A stretch of 44,294 nt of DNA from Candidatus Saccharimonadales bacterium. GTDB lineage: Bacteria; Patescibacteriota; Saccharimonadia; Saccharimonadales; DASZAF01. The position numbers were made by a program, and so were the translations under genes. Below are positions 30,242 through 38,849 of the stretch, one piece after another. The notes beneath the pieces were generated by a model. It saw nothing but the letters and a program-made list of their open reading frames with translations, had not been told where the DNA came from and ran no database searches. The stretch covers positions 1-44,294 of the forward strand of contig DASZAF010000006.1 of the NCBI GenBank assembly GCA_035945435.1, read 5' to 3'. Each line of letters begins with the position of its first letter. Positions within the stretch are counted from its first letter, which is position 1.

Positions 30242-30643
30242 CTAATATACTTTACAGATTAGTTCACCGCCGAGGCGCGCTTTGGTAGCTTCCTGACCAG
30301 TCATGATGCCATGGCTGGTTGATAGAATAACCACACCACGACCGCTCTTAACTCGTGGGATGTCGTCGGCCTTGGTATAGTACCGGCGACCCGGCTTGCT
30401 GAGGCGTTCGATCGAAGTTATGGTGGCTGTTCTGCCTTCTTTGGCAATGGTGATCTTCATATCGTTAACTGGCTTGGCTTCAATAACCTCGACAGCTTCA
30501 AGGTAGCCTGCCTTAACCAGTTCGCGAGCAATCTGCTCTTTCAGGCGGCTGTATGGGAGGGTGACTTCGCGCTTACCGACGTTGATGGCGTTGCGGATTC
30601 GCGTGAACATATCTGCGATTGGATCTGTTGAAAGCATAGTCAT
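30242..30643 (-). CDS. rpsH: Small ribosomal subunit protein uS8
   Basis: 133 residues. Binds 16S helix 21 and, in other bacteria, represses the spc operon. It shows DPIADMFTRIRNAINVGK and the C-terminal signature GRGVVILSTSHGIMTGQEA. AAGGAG lies 7 nt before the ATG at 30643, which favours it over the second in-frame ATG 6 nt later. Confidence 0.97.
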   Translation of the reverse strand: MTMLSTDPIADMFTRIRNAINVGKREVTLPYSRLKEQIARELVKAGYLEAVEVIEAKPVNDMKITIAKEGRTATITSIERLSKPGRRYYTKADDIPRVKSGRGVVILSTSHGIMTGQEATKARLGGELICKVY

Positions 30644-30654
30644 CGTTCTACTCC

Positions 30655-30924
30655 TTACCAGCTAGCCTTAGTAACGCCTGGGATTTCACCCTTGCTGGCA
30701 TGTTCTCTGAACGAGATACGGCTCAACCCAAAACGTCTCATGTAGGCTCGCGGTCGACCTGTCTCCGCATCACGGTTCTTAAGACGCGTCGGTGATGAGT
30801 TGCGTGGCAGGAGGGCAAGGCCTTCCAAGTCGCCAGCCGCCTTTAAGGCTTGGCGGCGTTCCGCATACTGCTCATGCATCTTTCGGCGCTTTAAGTCGCG
30901 AGCTATGTTAGATTTTCTTGCCAT
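30655..30924 (-). CDS. rpsN: Small ribosomal subunit protein uS14, zinc-free long form
   Basis: 89 residues. It has no CxxC pairs, so this is the C-minus type. It shows [34 protein letters not shown] and the end [19 protein letters not shown] followed by GVTKASW. The start overlaps the rplE stop by 1 nt. Confidence 0.97.
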   Translation of the reverse strand: MARKSNIARDLKRRKMHEQYAERRQALKAAGDLEGLALLPRNSSPTRLKNRDAETGRPRAYMRRFGLSRISFREHASKGEIPGVTKASW

Positions 30925-31502
30925 CAGTGTTTCTCCTCTTTCTCGAACGGCATCCCAAAGCCTTCGAGCAGTGCCTTAGAACTGGCGGGTGAATTACTAC
31001 GAATTGTAAACGTGATCTGTAAGCCGTGTGGAGTGGTGGTGTCTTCGAAGCTAAGCTCTGGGAAGACGGATTGTTCAGGAAGGCCTAGGTTGTAGTTGCC
31101 TGAAGCGTCGAATGACTTATTTGGCACCCCGTGGAAGTCGCGGACTCGAGGTAGGACAACACTGATCAAGCGGTCCATAAACTCATACATCTGGGCATCT
31201 CGTAGTGTCACACTGACGCCTATTCGGTTCATGCCTTTCCGGATCTTAAAGGTAGCAATAGACTTCTTAGCCATCCGATCGATTGGTTGTTGGCCAGTGA
31301 TCTTGCGCAGGGTATTTACGACTACTTCGTAGAAGTGCTTGTCGTCCTTGTGTTTGCCGATACCGACGTTAATAACGATCTTCGTGAGACGGGGCACTCG
31401 GTGGATGTTGTCGAGCTCAAGCTTCTTTTGAAGATCGGCAGCTAGTGACTCTTTGTAAAGAGCCTTCAAGCGTGGAACGTATGCTGTGCTTGCCTTAGCC
31501 AT
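30924..31502 (-). CDS. rplE: Large ribosomal subunit protein uL5
   Basis: 192 residues. Binds 5S rRNA and contacts P-site tRNA. It shows [40 protein letters not shown] and [13 protein letters not shown]-type core (here [20 protein letters not shown]), and [20 protein letters not shown]. The last 12 residues are Glu/Lys/His. It shares 1 nt with its neighbours on both sides. Confidence 0.97.
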   Translation of the reverse strand: MAKASTAYVPRLKALYKESLAADLQKKLELDNIHRVPRLTKIVINVGIGKHKDDKHFYEVVVNTLRKITGQQPIDRMAKKSIATFKIRKGMNRIGVSVTLRDAQMYEFMDRLISVVLPRVRDFHGVPNKSFDASGNYNLGLPEQSVFPELSFEDTTTPHGLQITFTIRSNSPASSKALLEGFGMPFEKEEKH

Positions 31503-31840
31503 TACTTGATCTCCTTGTTGTCTGCTTGTCGATAGACACGAACCTTCTTGTTGTCTTTGCCTTTCGTCTCGTAGGCAATTCGGCTGCCCCTGGTCTGCTT
31601 AGAGGGATGGACGATAGCCACCTTGCTCAGTGGCACTGGCTTAATGATCTTTTCAATCGAACCCCTGCTGGTCGTAGCATTCGGTTTAACATGCTTGGTA
31701 ACGATGTTAATGCCCTCGACTTCAACCATCTGAGTTCGTGGATAGACTCTCAAGACTTTGCCAGTCTTACCCTTTTCACGGCCGATCCGAACGATGACCG
31801 TATCGTTCTTCTTGATTCTGAGAGTGATAGGCTTGTTCAT
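31502..31840 (-). CDS. rplX: Large ribosomal subunit protein uL24
   Basis: 112 residues. An assembly initiator near the peptide exit. The KOW motif is seen in KKNDTVIVRIGREKGKTGKV, followed by EGINIVTKHVKPNATTSRGS. The frame is open to 31870, but the ATG at 31840 is 1 nt after the rplN stop and gives the usual N-terminus. Its end shares 1 nt with rplE. Confidence 0.96.
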   Translation of the reverse strand: MNKPITLRIKKNDTVIVRIGREKGKTGKVLRVYPRTQMVEVEGINIVTKHVKPNATTSRGSIEKIIKPVPLSKVAIVHPSKQTRGSRIAYETKGKDNKKVRVYRQADNKEIK

Positions 31841-31841
31841 C

Positions 31842-32207
31842 TTAGAGTACCTCCGGTGCGAGCGAGACAATCTTCATGTAACCCTTCTCGCGTAGCTCAC
31901 GTGGGACTGGCCCGAAGATGCGGGTTGCTTTCGGCAGTTTATTCTCATCGATCAAGACAGCGGCATTATCATCGAATCGAATGGTTGAGCCATCTTTTCG
32001 CTTAATCTGCCGTGTCGTTCTGACTACGACAGCTCGGACTACTTTCTTCTTCATGCCGCTGGCTGGTAGGGCATCCTTAACAGAAGCGACAATGATGTCG
32101 CCAACACCAGCATAGCGACGTCGGGTACCACCGAGCACACGAATGCAAAGCAGGCTCTTGGCGCCGCTGTTGTCAGCTACTTTTAATCTGGATTCCTGTT
32201 GGATCAT
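31842..32207 (-). CDS. rplN: Large ribosomal subunit protein uL14
   Basis: 121 residues. Sits at the subunit interface. It shows [40 protein letters not shown] and the end [12 protein letters not shown]-like (here [12 protein letters not shown]). The start overlaps the rpsQ stop by 4 nt. Confidence 0.97.
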   Translation of the reverse strand: MIQQESRLKVADNSGAKSLLCIRVLGGTRRRYAGVGDIIVASVKDALPASGMKKKVVRAVVVRTTRQIKRKDGSTIRFDDNAAVLIDENKLPKATRIFGPVPRELREKGYMKIVSLAPEVL

Positions 32208-32479
32208 TCCTCACCCTCCTCGGATGATTTTTCGAGTACGTTACCGGTTTCGAGGACCTTAGCAAGCTTAAAGTGCTTGGTCTTGCTTATCGGACGGGTC
32301 TCGACGATCTCAACCTTGTCACCATAGTGAGCTCGGTTCTTTTCATCGTGAGCCTGGAACTTCTTCGAAACAGTGTATTGTTTGCGGTAGAGTGGGTGTT
32401 GCTTGCTGCGGCGAACAGTAACGACAATCGTTTTGTCTTGAACGTCTGAGCTTACAATCCCAACGAGTCGACGTGCCAT
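32204..32479 (-). CDS. rpsQ: Small ribosomal subunit protein uS17
   Basis: 91 residues. Binds the 5' domain of 16S rRNA. It shows [39 protein letters not shown] and [18 protein letters not shown]. The C-terminus has an acidic tail (SSEEGEE). It overlaps rplN by 4 nt and rpmC by 1 nt. Confidence 0.97.
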   Translation of the reverse strand: MARRLVGIVSSDVQDKTIVVTVRRSKQHPLYRKQYTVSKKFQAHDEKNRAHYGDKVEIVETRPISKTKHFKLAKVLETGNVLEKSSEEGEE

Positions 32480-32682
32480 TACTTGTTCTCCTTAGTGCTT
32501 ACTTCTCGTTGCACGGTTAATATACGGGCGATCTCCTTACGAGTCCGTGGTAGTTTGCTAAAGTTTTTCAGCTCACCCATCTTGTGTGAGCGACGAGCTT
32601 CTGCTAAGTCACTTCGCAGAGTACCCACGGTCTTTGCTAGTTCATCGGCCGACTTGGTGCGCAGATCTTTGGCTTTGCTCAT
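32479..32682 (-). CDS. rpmC: Large ribosomal subunit protein uL29
   Basis: 67 residues. Lies at the peptide exit, where trigger factor and SRP dock. It shows [20 protein letters not shown] and [19 protein letters not shown], the normal two-helix plan. It overlaps rplP by 4 nt and rpsQ by 1 nt. Confidence 0.95.
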   Translation of the reverse strand: MSKAKDLRTKSADELAKTVGTLRSDLAEARRSHKMGELKNFSKLPRTRKEIARILTVQREVSTKENK

Positions 32683-33101
32683 AGCATGGCCTCCCCTTCT
32701 CTGACGATGAACTTACAGCGGACGGGCAACTTATGGGCAGCCAGGCGCATTGCCTCACGGGCCTGTTCCTCGCTGACTCCGGCCATCTCAAAGAGGACCG
32801 TACCGGGTTTCACCTTGGCAACAAAGTACTCAGGGTTACCCTTACCGCTACCCATCTTGACGTCCTGCGGCTTGCGAGTAACTGGGGTGTGCGGGAAGAT
32901 ACGGATCCAGATCTTGCCACCACGTTTAACGTAGCGGGTCATCGCCTGTCGGGCGGATTCGATCTGGCGGGAGGTGATGCGCTCAGCGTCTTGGCTCTGC
33001 AAACCATATTCACCAAAGGCGATATAGTCACCAGTAGTGGCAACACCTTTGATCTTGCCTTTGCGCACCTTTCTGAATTTAGTCTTCTTTGGTAGTAACA
33101 T
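32679..33101 (-). CDS. rplP: Large ribosomal subunit protein uL16
   Basis: 140 residues. Contacts A-site tRNA. It shows [59 protein letters not shown] and [18 protein letters not shown], all invariant segments. It follows rpsC after 11 nt. Confidence 0.98.
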   Translation of the reverse strand: MLLPKKTKFRKVRKGKIKGVATTGDYIAFGEYGLQSQDAERITSRQIESARQAMTRYVKRGGKIWIRIFPHTPVTRKPQDVKMGSGKGNPEYFVAKVKPGTVLFEMAGVSEEQAREAMRLAAHKLPVRCKFIVREGEAML

Positions 33102-33112
33102 GATCTATTCCT

Positions 33113-33754
33113 CTAACCGTCGTTCCGTTCACCTTTATAAATCCACACCTTGACACCAATAACTCCATAGCCGGTGATCAGGGCTGGGGTGTACGCGTAG
33201 TCGATATCTGCTCTAAGGGTGTGAAGAGGGACCGAGCCCTGGATCTCCTTCTCGCGTCTGGACATGTCTGCGTTGTTCAAACGGCCAGCAACCTCGATGC
33301 GGATACCCTTTGCGCCGGCGTTCATGGTTGAGGCGGCCGTGGCCTTAACGGCGCGTCGGAAGTTGATACGGCGCTTGAGCTGGTGAGCGATGTTCTCGGC
33401 TACCAGTTTGGCATTTAGCTCGGGTCTCTTGATCTCCTCAATATTGACACGGACTGGTTTCCCCATGATCTTCTCAATATCGGCACGTATCTGCTGGGCG
33501 CCAGCTCCACCGCGTCCGATGACAACACCTGCTTTTGAAGTGAAGATGGTGATAGTGACAAGATTGGGTGAGCGCTCAATGTCTACTTTGGCGATAGTCG
33601 CACGGGTGTCAAAGCGCTTTTCAATGTAGCGGCGGACCTGGAGGTCGCGGGTCAGGTTGTCGGCGAAAGTCCGTCGGTTGTCAGCGAACCACTTTGAACG
33701 CCAGTCCTTAGTGACCTGCAGTCGCATGCTGATAGGGTTTACTTTTTGACCCAT
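33113..33754 (-). CDS. rpsC: Small ribosomal subunit protein uS3
   Basis: 213 residues. Forms the mRNA entry site. It shows MGQKVNPISMRLQVTKDWRS, the KH domain with GVVIGRGGAGAQQIRADIEK, and the C-terminal RIEVAGRLNNADMSRREKEI and ADIDYAYTPALITGYGVIGV. Length is normal. It lies 3 nt after rplV. Confidence 0.98.
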   Translation of the reverse strand: MGQKVNPISMRLQVTKDWRSKWFADNRRTFADNLTRDLQVRRYIEKRFDTRATIAKVDIERSPNLVTITIFTSKAGVVIGRGGAGAQQIRADIEKIMGKPVRVNIEEIKRPELNAKLVAENIAHQLKRRINFRRAVKATAASTMNAGAKGIRIEVAGRLNNADMSRREKEIQGSVPLHTLRADIDYAYTPALITGYGVIGVKVWIYKGERNDG

Positions 33755-33757
33755 GAC

Positions 33758-34156
33758 CTACTCCTCTTCCTCTTTCTTGCCGCCAGCCTTAGGAGCTGCC
33801 GTCTTCTTCTTTGGTTTCTCTTCGCCGGTCAAGGTGACCCTGACATGACTGGATCGCTTCAAGATACGGTGGGCACCACCATGAGCAACTGGTTTAAAGC
33901 GACGCATCGTCGAACCACCGTTGACCTCAATCCCGGTAATCTGCAGACTTCCTTCGGCAAGGCGGTGGTTATAGACCGCATTTGCCTTGGCGCTGGAGAC
34001 AACCTTATGAAGTGGTTTAGCGGCACGTCGTGGAGTGTGCTCAAGAATAACCAGGGCGTCAGCGACACTTCGCTTTCGAATCAGAGCAGCAACCTCGGCT
34101 ACTTTACGAGGGCTTATGCGAACTCCTTTAGCGGTGGCGACGACTATCTGGCTCAT
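33758..34156 (-). CDS. rplV: Large ribosomal subunit protein uL22
   Basis: 132 residues. Its hairpin lines the exit tunnel. It shows KGVRISPRKVAEVAALIRKR, KPLHKVVSSAKANAVYNHRL and the end MRRFKPVAHGGAHRILKRSS. The last 20 residues are Lys/Glu/Ala. It lies 2 nt after rpsS. Confidence 0.97.
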   Translation of the reverse strand: MSQIVVATAKGVRISPRKVAEVAALIRKRSVADALVILEHTPRRAAKPLHKVVSSAKANAVYNHRLAEGSLQITGIEVNGGSTMRRFKPVAHGGAHRILKRSSHVRVTLTGEEKPKKKTAAPKAGGKKEEEE

Positions 34157-34158
34157 CT

Positions 34159-34422
34159 CTACTTTTCCTTCCCGCCGTGCCTACGGAATTTACGTGTTGG
34201 CGAGAACTCACCGAGTTTGTGACCGACCATGTTCTCAGTGATAAAGACCGGCACATGGACTTTGCCATTGTGGATAGCGAAGGTATGACCAACCATCTCG
34301 GGTGAGATTGTTGAAGCTCGCGCCCACGTCTTGACGACGGTACGATCATTAGCACCAAGAGCCGCCACTTTCTTGGCTAGCTTTGGATCTATGAATGGTC
34401 CTTTTTTCAGTGATCGGCTCAT
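34159..34422 (-). CDS. rpsS: Small ribosomal subunit protein uS19
   Basis: 87 residues. Sits in the 30S head next to uS13. It shows [40 protein letters not shown] and [19 protein letters not shown]. The frame extends to 34566 into rplB, but the ATG at 34422 follows GAGGAGA and lies 4 nt after rplB, so it is the start. Confidence 0.97.
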   Translation of the reverse strand: MSRSLKKGPFIDPKLAKKVAALGANDRTVVKTWARASTISPEMVGHTFAIHNGKVHVPVFITENMVGHKLGEFSPTRKFRRHGGKEK

Positions 34423-34426
34423 ATAC

Positions 34427-35260
34427 CTATCTCCTCTTTCCTTCTGAGCGGCTGCGCACGATGTACTTAGTCGTTGTCTTGCGGCGCCTTGTCTTGTAAC
34501 CAATAGCTGGTTTGCCCCATGGGGTGCGTGGGTGTCGACCGGGTCCGGTCTTACCTTCACCACCACCCATAGGGTGATCAGCCGGGTTCATAGCCTTACC
34601 ATGAACAGTTGGACGCCAGCCCATGTGACGTTTACGGCCAGCTGAACCGAGCTTGATGTTCTGGTGGACCTCATTACCAACAGTACCAACGTGTGCCATG
34701 CACTCTTCGCGGACCCGACGAACTTCGCCGCTCGGCATACGTAGAAGTGCATACCCGTTCTCACGAGCCATCAGTTGGACCTTGGTTCCGGCTGAACGGG
34801 CGATCTGGCCCCCTTTACCCGCCTGAAGTTCGACGTTGTGGACGAAACTGCCAGCAGGGATGCGGCTAAGCGGCAGACGGTTACCGGCTTCAATGGCCAC
34901 GTTCTTGCCTGACGAGATAACTTGTCCAACTTTGATGGAGTTGTGAGCAATCAGGTAGTGGTACTTGCCGTCCTGATCTTTAACACGGGCAATGCGAGCA
35001 GACCGGTTTGGATCATACTCAATGTGCTCGACGGTGGCAGTTGTATCAGGAGCGAGCCGGTAGTTAACAACGCGGTAGAACTTTTTGTTGCCATTACTGC
35101 GATGGCGAACGGTAATCTTACCAGTATTGTTGCGGCCGGCATGTGATTTCTTAACGCGAAGAAGCGACTTAACAGATGTCTTGGTGGTAACGTCGTCAAA
35201 GTCCTGGCTGGTCATACCCCGCCGCCCTGCAGTGGTTGGTCGGTACTTAGTTAGAGCCAT
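34427..35260 (-). CDS. rplB: Large ribosomal subunit protein uL2
   Basis: 277 residues. Needed for peptidyl transferase activity and subunit joining. It shows [40 protein letters not shown] and [20 protein letters not shown] with the conserved His. Its start shares 1 nt with the rplW stop. Confidence 0.98.
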   Translation of the reverse strand: MALTKYRPTTAGRRGMTSQDFDDVTTKTSVKSLLRVKKSHAGRNNTGKITVRHRSNGNKKFYRVVNYRLAPDTTATVEHIEYDPNRSARIARVKDQDGKYHYLIAHNSIKVGQVISSGKNVAIEAGNRLPLSRIPAGSFVHNVELQAGKGGQIARSAGTKVQLMARENGYALLRMPSGEVRRVREECMAHVGTVGNEVHQNIKLGSAGRKRHMGWRPTVHGKAMNPADHPMGGGEGKTGPGRHPRTPWGKPAIGYKTRRRKTTTKYIVRSRSEGKRR

Positions 35261-35586
35261 TACTTCTTCTCCTTCTCTTCAGTGCCGTCGTTGAAGATGT
35301 CGATCTTGTGCCCTTCGGCCAAGGTGATGTAGGCTTTTTTGCGATCGGCTCGCGTGGTGTTGATGCGAACACGAGTACGGTTCTGGACCATTGAACGGAC
35401 TGGCTTGCCCTTCTGGATAAGCGGACGCACGTCTGTGACTTTAACCTTGAATTGGGCCTCAACAGCCTTGGCGATGGCTGCTTTGTTGGCGTTTTTAGGG
35501 ACGACAAAGACGTAGGTGCGCTGGTGTGAAGTCGCGTAGCTCTTCTCGCTAATGTGTGGGATAAGGGTCATGTGTGTTGCTTCCAT
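35260..35586 (-). CDS. rplW: Large ribosomal subunit protein uL23
   Basis: 108 residues. Docking site for trigger factor and SRP at the exit. It shows LIPHISEKSYATSHQRTYVF, NKAAIAKAVEAQFKVKV and an Arg-rich end typical of L23, then a short acidic/Lys tail (GTEEKEKK). AAGGAG lies 7 nt before the ATG at 35586, which favours it over an internal ATG at 35571. Confidence 0.95.
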   Translation of the reverse strand: MEATHMTLIPHISEKSYATSHQRTYVFVVPKNANKAAIAKAVEAQFKVKVTDVRPLIQKGKPVRSMVQNRTRVRINTTRADRKKAYITLAEGHKIDIFNDGTEEKEKK

Positions 35587-35590
35587 GGTC

Positions 35591-36211
35591 TTACTCCTTA
35601 GCTCCTAACCAGCCGTTAACCATCTCAAGGGCCTTCTTGGTAATCAGGATCTTATCTGAATTGAGGACGTTAAAGACGTTCAGATAATGAGCATGGACAA
35701 GAGTGACATCCTGTAGGTTGCGGCTTGAGCGGATCAACTCAGCAGTTTTATCTGGAACGACTAGCAGGACTGTCCGGTCGGCACCGTGCTTAGTTAGGTG
35801 AGCAACCATCTCCTTGGTCTTGCCGGTGGTCTTGAGCTCGTCGATGACGACTATACGTCCTTCCTTAGCAGAGAGTGAAAGTGCCTGCCTAAGAGCAGTT
35901 CGTTTGGCACTGGTTGAGAGTTCTTTGCGGTAGTTTTCATTACCAAGTGGGCCGAAGATGACACCACCATGGCGCCAAAGTGGCGTACGGCTGGAACCGA
36001 CACGGGCCCGTCCGGTGCCTTTCTGACGGTGTGGTTTGCGTCCGCCTCCGGAAACCTCTCCTCTGCGGAGTGTCTTGGCAAGATTAGTTCGGCCGTTTGC
36101 TAGATACGCTTCATAAGCAAGCTTCAGGAGTTCGTAGTTGGCAACTTCAACCCCGAAGACTTCTTTGGGAAGTTTCGTTGTCTGCGCCGTAGCTGTAGCT
36201 GACGTGGCCAT
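35591..36211 (-). CDS. rplD: Large ribosomal subunit protein uL4
   Basis: 206 residues. Its loop lines the exit tunnel. It shows AYLANGRTNLAKTLRRGEVS, RKPHRQKGTGRARVGSSRTP and WRHGGVIFGPLGNENYRKEL with the conserved tunnel loop. The start overlaps the rplC stop by 1 nt. In E. coli L4 represses this operon; no matching leader structure is obvious here. Confidence 0.97.
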   Translation of the reverse strand: MATSATATAQTTKLPKEVFGVEVANYELLKLAYEAYLANGRTNLAKTLRRGEVSGGGRKPHRQKGTGRARVGSSRTPLWRHGGVIFGPLGNENYRKELSTSAKRTALRQALSLSAKEGRIVVIDELKTTGKTKEMVAHLTKHGADRTVLLVVPDKTAELIRSSRNLQDVTLVHAHYLNVFNVLNSDKILITKKALEMVNGWLGAKE

Positions 36212-36825
36212 TACGCTTTGCCTCCCAGAATAACAATACCTAGACGAGGGCCTGGAACAGCGCCACGGAGTCCCACTACACCGAGTTCGCTGTCGACGAG
36301 AGCGACTTTGAGGTTTTTAACAGTTACCTGCTCGCCGCCCATCTGACCAGCCATCTTCTTGCCTTTGAAGATCTTCTGTGGGTACATCGAGCCAATCGAA
36401 CCCGGCTTGCGGTAGTTCATTGATCCGTGTGACTTAGGGCCGGTGTTGAAGTTGTGGCGCTTAACGGTACCGGCGAAACCCTTACCCTTGCTAGTAGCGG
36501 TTACGTCGACCTGGTCGCCTACTTCAAAGACCGTAACATCAAAAGAGGTGCCAACTTTGGCATCCTCTTCGTCGAGCTTGAGATCTCTGAATTCGCGAAT
36601 AATCTTTGGGCTCACCTTGGCGTTCTTGACATGACCTGCCACTGATTTACCTAGGTGCTTGTCATCACCAAAACCGAGTTGGACGGCGTCATAGCCATCC
36701 TTTTCGGCAGTCTTGAGCTGTGTAACAGTACATGGGCCAGCTTTGATCAGCGTTACAGGTACGACAACACCATCCTCAGCGAGGATTTGAGTCATGCCGA
36801 TCTTAGTGCCGATGAGCGCTTTCAT
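36211..36825 (-). CDS. rplC: Large ribosomal subunit protein uL3
   Basis: 204 residues. Reaches the peptidyl transferase centre. It shows MKALIGTKIGMTQILAEDG, KGKGFAGTVKRHNFNTGPKS, GSMNYRKPGSIGSMYPQKIF and GQMGGEQVTVKNLKVA. It starts the S10-type operon here because rpsJ is 1.7 kb upstream, beyond three inserted genes. Confidence 0.98.
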   Translation of the reverse strand: MKALIGTKIGMTQILAEDGVVVPVTLIKAGPCTVTQLKTAEKDGYDAVQLGFGDDKHLGKSVAGHVKNAKVSPKIIREFRDLKLDEEDAKVGTSFDVTVFEVGDQVDVTATSKGKGFAGTVKRHNFNTGPKSHGSMNYRKPGSIGSMYPQKIFKGKKMAGQMGGEQVTVKNLKVALVDSELGVVGLRGAVPGPRLGIVILGGKA

Positions 36826-37044
36826 TACCGTCCCTTTTGTTCCCTTTATTGAATGAAAAAACTTGGTATCACGTGGTTTCCTCTCTGTTACAGGGCGGAG
36901 GACCTACTAAATGTACCAAGAAGTTCAACGCGTCTTTAAGCTTGTATGTAAAACTTCCTGACAATAATAACAGATGGCACTCTCTGATGTCAACAGCATT
37001 GATGTTGGCTATGTTTGTAGATTTTCTCGTCGTAGAACGCAAAT
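36826..37044. promoter_or_regulatory. Divergent intergenic region ahead of rplC
   Basis: A possible extended -10 for rplC is TGG-TACATT on the minus strand (TACATT at 36910-36915), which would give a leader of about 78 nt. No good -35 is seen. The leader holds a CCTCC/GGAGG-like complementarity near 36880-36905. I see no small gene here. Confidence 0.3.
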
Positions 37045-37072
37045 TTGCAACCTGGCTAATTGAGTGTATAGT
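37045..37072 (+). promoter_or_regulatory. Promoter of the 163-aa gene (leaderless)
   Basis: TTGCAA (37045-37050) and TATAGT (37067-37072) are 16 nt apart. The -10 box ends 9 nt before the ATG at 37082, so an upstream in-frame ATG at 37064 would not be transcribed. Confidence 0.6.
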
Positions 37073-37081
37073 ATGTGGATC

Positions 37082-37573
37082 ATGACACAACCCCCCACCT
37101 TAGAAGTTGTTCCACCAACCTTACTTACAAGCTGTGACCAACTCCAAGCAGGTGATCGGATTACGATAGTCGATCTAGATCGGGCTTTGGCAAACAAGCC
37201 ACCTATATTAGGGATATTGGCTGTAGATCGCTATCATGTGCCCGTTGATCCTCGCGCCGGTCAGAGCCGTCATCACTCCGAACCTCCTCACTGGCACGGT
37301 ACTTTCAACCCCTATGAGCGACTTATGAATGATAGCCCAGGTTATCTGGGCAGTCCCGTAGAAGTTCTTATAGGAGTTGGAGCTCAGGCAATCAGTATGG
37401 TTCGATTTGCACCTGCGGGTAACCTCGCCGATCGACGAGCTCGGGCTGCCGCTGAAGAGGAGGCTGCTTCACGGCCGGCTTCGAGACGACGCACGGATGT
37501 AACCGATCTTCCACCGTCAGCCATGTTCTTCTTGACGCACCGTCAACAGCAACAGTCTGAGGTTGGCTCGTAA
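37082..37573 (+). CDS. Hypothetical protein in the rpsJ-rplC gap (163 aa)
   Basis: I do not recognise it. It is a soluble protein: a Pro/Thr-rich start, a beta-like segment with ITIVDLDRALANKPPILGIL, a His-rich loop (QSRHHSEPPHWHGTFNPYE), a hydrophobic strand (VEVLIGVGAQAISMVRFA) and an Ala/Arg/Glu helix with a Gln-rich end (HRQQQQSE). It is the only plus-strand gene within the ribosomal array. I chose the ATG at 37082 because the promoter -10 box lies between the two candidate ATGs. The three insertion genes (this one and the next two) have no obvious shared function. Confidence 0.55.
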   Translation: MTQPPTLEVVPPTLLTSCDQLQAGDRITIVDLDRALANKPPILGILAVDRYHVPVDPRAGQSRHHSEPPHWHGTFNPYERLMNDSPGYLGSPVEVLIGVGAQAISMVRFAPAGNLADRRARAAAEEEAASRPASRRRTDVTDLPPSAMFFLTHRQQQQSEVGS

Positions 37574-37592
37574 TCGACCGTACTGCTACTTG

Positions 37593-37862
37593 TCAGATGA
37601 CGATTCCTGCTGGATTGAAGAATGTCACGATGGCAATGATAAGCAAGATGGCATACTCAAGCTTACGGTCAATCTGAAAATGCTCATGCATGGCAAAAAG
37701 AAGCCCAATGAAGAAACCGACAGGAATAGCACTAATACTGATAGCGCCAATCTGCAATGGATTGGTGAACTTAAGCCAGAATGAGGCAGCTAAGACGTAA
37801 AGTATCAGCTTTAAAAAGAAAGCGCTGTCTCGTTCGTTTGTTTTACTTTTGCGTTCTGGCAT
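37593..37862 (-). CDS. Small hypothetical membrane protein (89 aa)
   Basis: Not recognised. A basic N-terminus (MPERKSKTNERD) precedes three hydrophobic segments (FFLKLILYVLAASFWLKF, IGAISISAIPVGFFIGLLFA and LEYAILLIIAIVTFFNPAGI), so it is probably a three-pass membrane protein. It converges with the 163-aa gene, 19 nt apart. Its upstream neighbour on the same strand is the 190-aa gene, 33 nt away. Confidence 0.5.
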   Translation of the reverse strand: MPERKSKTNERDSAFFLKLILYVLAASFWLKFTNPLQIGAISISAIPVGFFIGLLFAMHEHFQIDRKLEYAILLIIAIVTFFNPAGIVI

Positions 37863-37895
37863 AACTCTTACGGCTATTGTAGCAGAAAAAGTTTC

Positions 37896-38468
37896 CTATG
37901 CTCTACTGTAGGGGTCTGCTATCGGCGGTTGTCGGTATGCTTCGAGGACTTCACGTAAATGTTCTTGGTGAAGCGGGGTCGGATCCAAACCGGATTGTGC
38001 GGCTAGGCTTTCTATTGCCCGACTCAACGGTATAACGGTGTGCGTGACTGATTCGGTACGGAGGATATCTGGCATAGAGCTTGCATCTCGCAGGGCAGGT
38101 GTTAGGTAGTATGCTAAGCTTGCTAACGCATCAGCCAGGTCATACGCAACGTGGCGTGGGTAGCGATGGATACGGTTTACCCACTGGCAGAGCTGACCTT
38201 CAATGCCATGCGCCAGTATAAGTTGGGCTCTTGTTCTTGCCATTGAGCCGAGCAATGGCAAAGCAACCTCACGCATGACTGGCCCTTGGTCCTCGAGGCG
38301 TCTATCGATCCGTGCCACTGCCTCCAAGACTGCCCGATTTGCGAGAGCGATCTCACACGAAGAAAGGACCGTCCGATGGACCAGTCCTTTCTCTTGCTCA
38401 CCCGTAAGTCTATCAAACTCTGCTTGCTCAGTCAGATTGAGTTCGACGGGTACGTAGTAAGATGTCAT
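37896..38468 (-). CDS. Hypothetical alpha-helical protein downstream of rpsJ (190 aa)
   Basis: Not recognised. It is largely helical with no membrane segment or Cys motif apart from two single Cys. Segments such as SSCEIALANRAVLEAVARID and GSMARTRAQLILAHGIEGQL look like packed amphipathic helices. A frame extension to a TTG at 38495 exists, but it runs through a perfect 10-bp inverted repeat (38474-38497); the ATG at 38468, 5 nt behind that repeat, is the likelier start. It lies directly after rpsJ on the same strand and may be co-transcribed. Confidence 0.5.
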   Translation of the reverse strand: MTSYYVPVELNLTEQAEFDRLTGEQEKGLVHRTVLSSCEIALANRAVLEAVARIDRRLEDQGPVMREVALPLLGSMARTRAQLILAHGIEGQLCQWVNRIHRYPRHVAYDLADALASLAYYLTPALRDASSMPDILRTESVTHTVIPLSRAIESLAAQSGLDPTPLHQEHLREVLEAYRQPPIADPYSRA

Positions 38469-38473
38469 GAAGT

Positions 38474-38497
38474 GATTGTCACATGAGTGTGACAATC
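38474..38497. repeat. Perfect 10-bp inverted repeat between rpsJ and the 190-aa gene
   Basis: GATTGTCACA (38474-38483) and TGTGACAATC (38488-38497) with a 4-bp spacer. There is no T-run, so it is not a standard terminator. It could be an operator or an mRNA hairpin covering the ribosome site of the downstream gene. Confidence 0.7.
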
Positions 38498-38500
38498 TGT

Positions 38501-38827
38501 CTACATTCGTATTTCTGCGTCGCAGCCGGCTGGCAGTGAGAGATTCTGTAGAGACTCGATCGTCTTAGGAGTCGGCTCGGTCACATCGATGAGACGCTTG
38601 TGAACACGAATCTCAAAGGCTTCGCCGCCCTTCTTATAGACGTGCGGGCTCTTTACGACTGTGTAGCTGCTCCTCTTGGTAGGAAGCGGGATAGGACCGG
38701 CAACCGTAGCGCCTGTTCGAAGCACGGTCTCAACGATCTGCCGGGAGGCCTGATCGATCACTTTCTGATCGTAGGCTTTCAGGCTGATACGGATACGTTG
38801 CTTAGCTGTCGGTGTTGTGGCTACCAT
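38501..38827 (-). CDS. rpsJ: Small ribosomal subunit protein uS10
   Basis: 108 residues. Also the NusE antitermination factor in other bacteria. It shows [40 protein letters not shown] and [20 protein letters not shown]. It lies 22 nt after tuf, and is split from rplC by an insertion of three genes. Confidence 0.97.
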   Translation of the reverse strand: MVATTPTAKQRIRISLKAYDQKVIDQASRQIVETVLRTGATVAGPIPLPTKRSSYTVVKSPHVYKKGGEAFEIRVHKRLIDVTEPTPKTIESLQNLSLPAGCDAEIRM

Positions 38828-38849
38828 GTCCTAAACCTTTGTCCTCATC

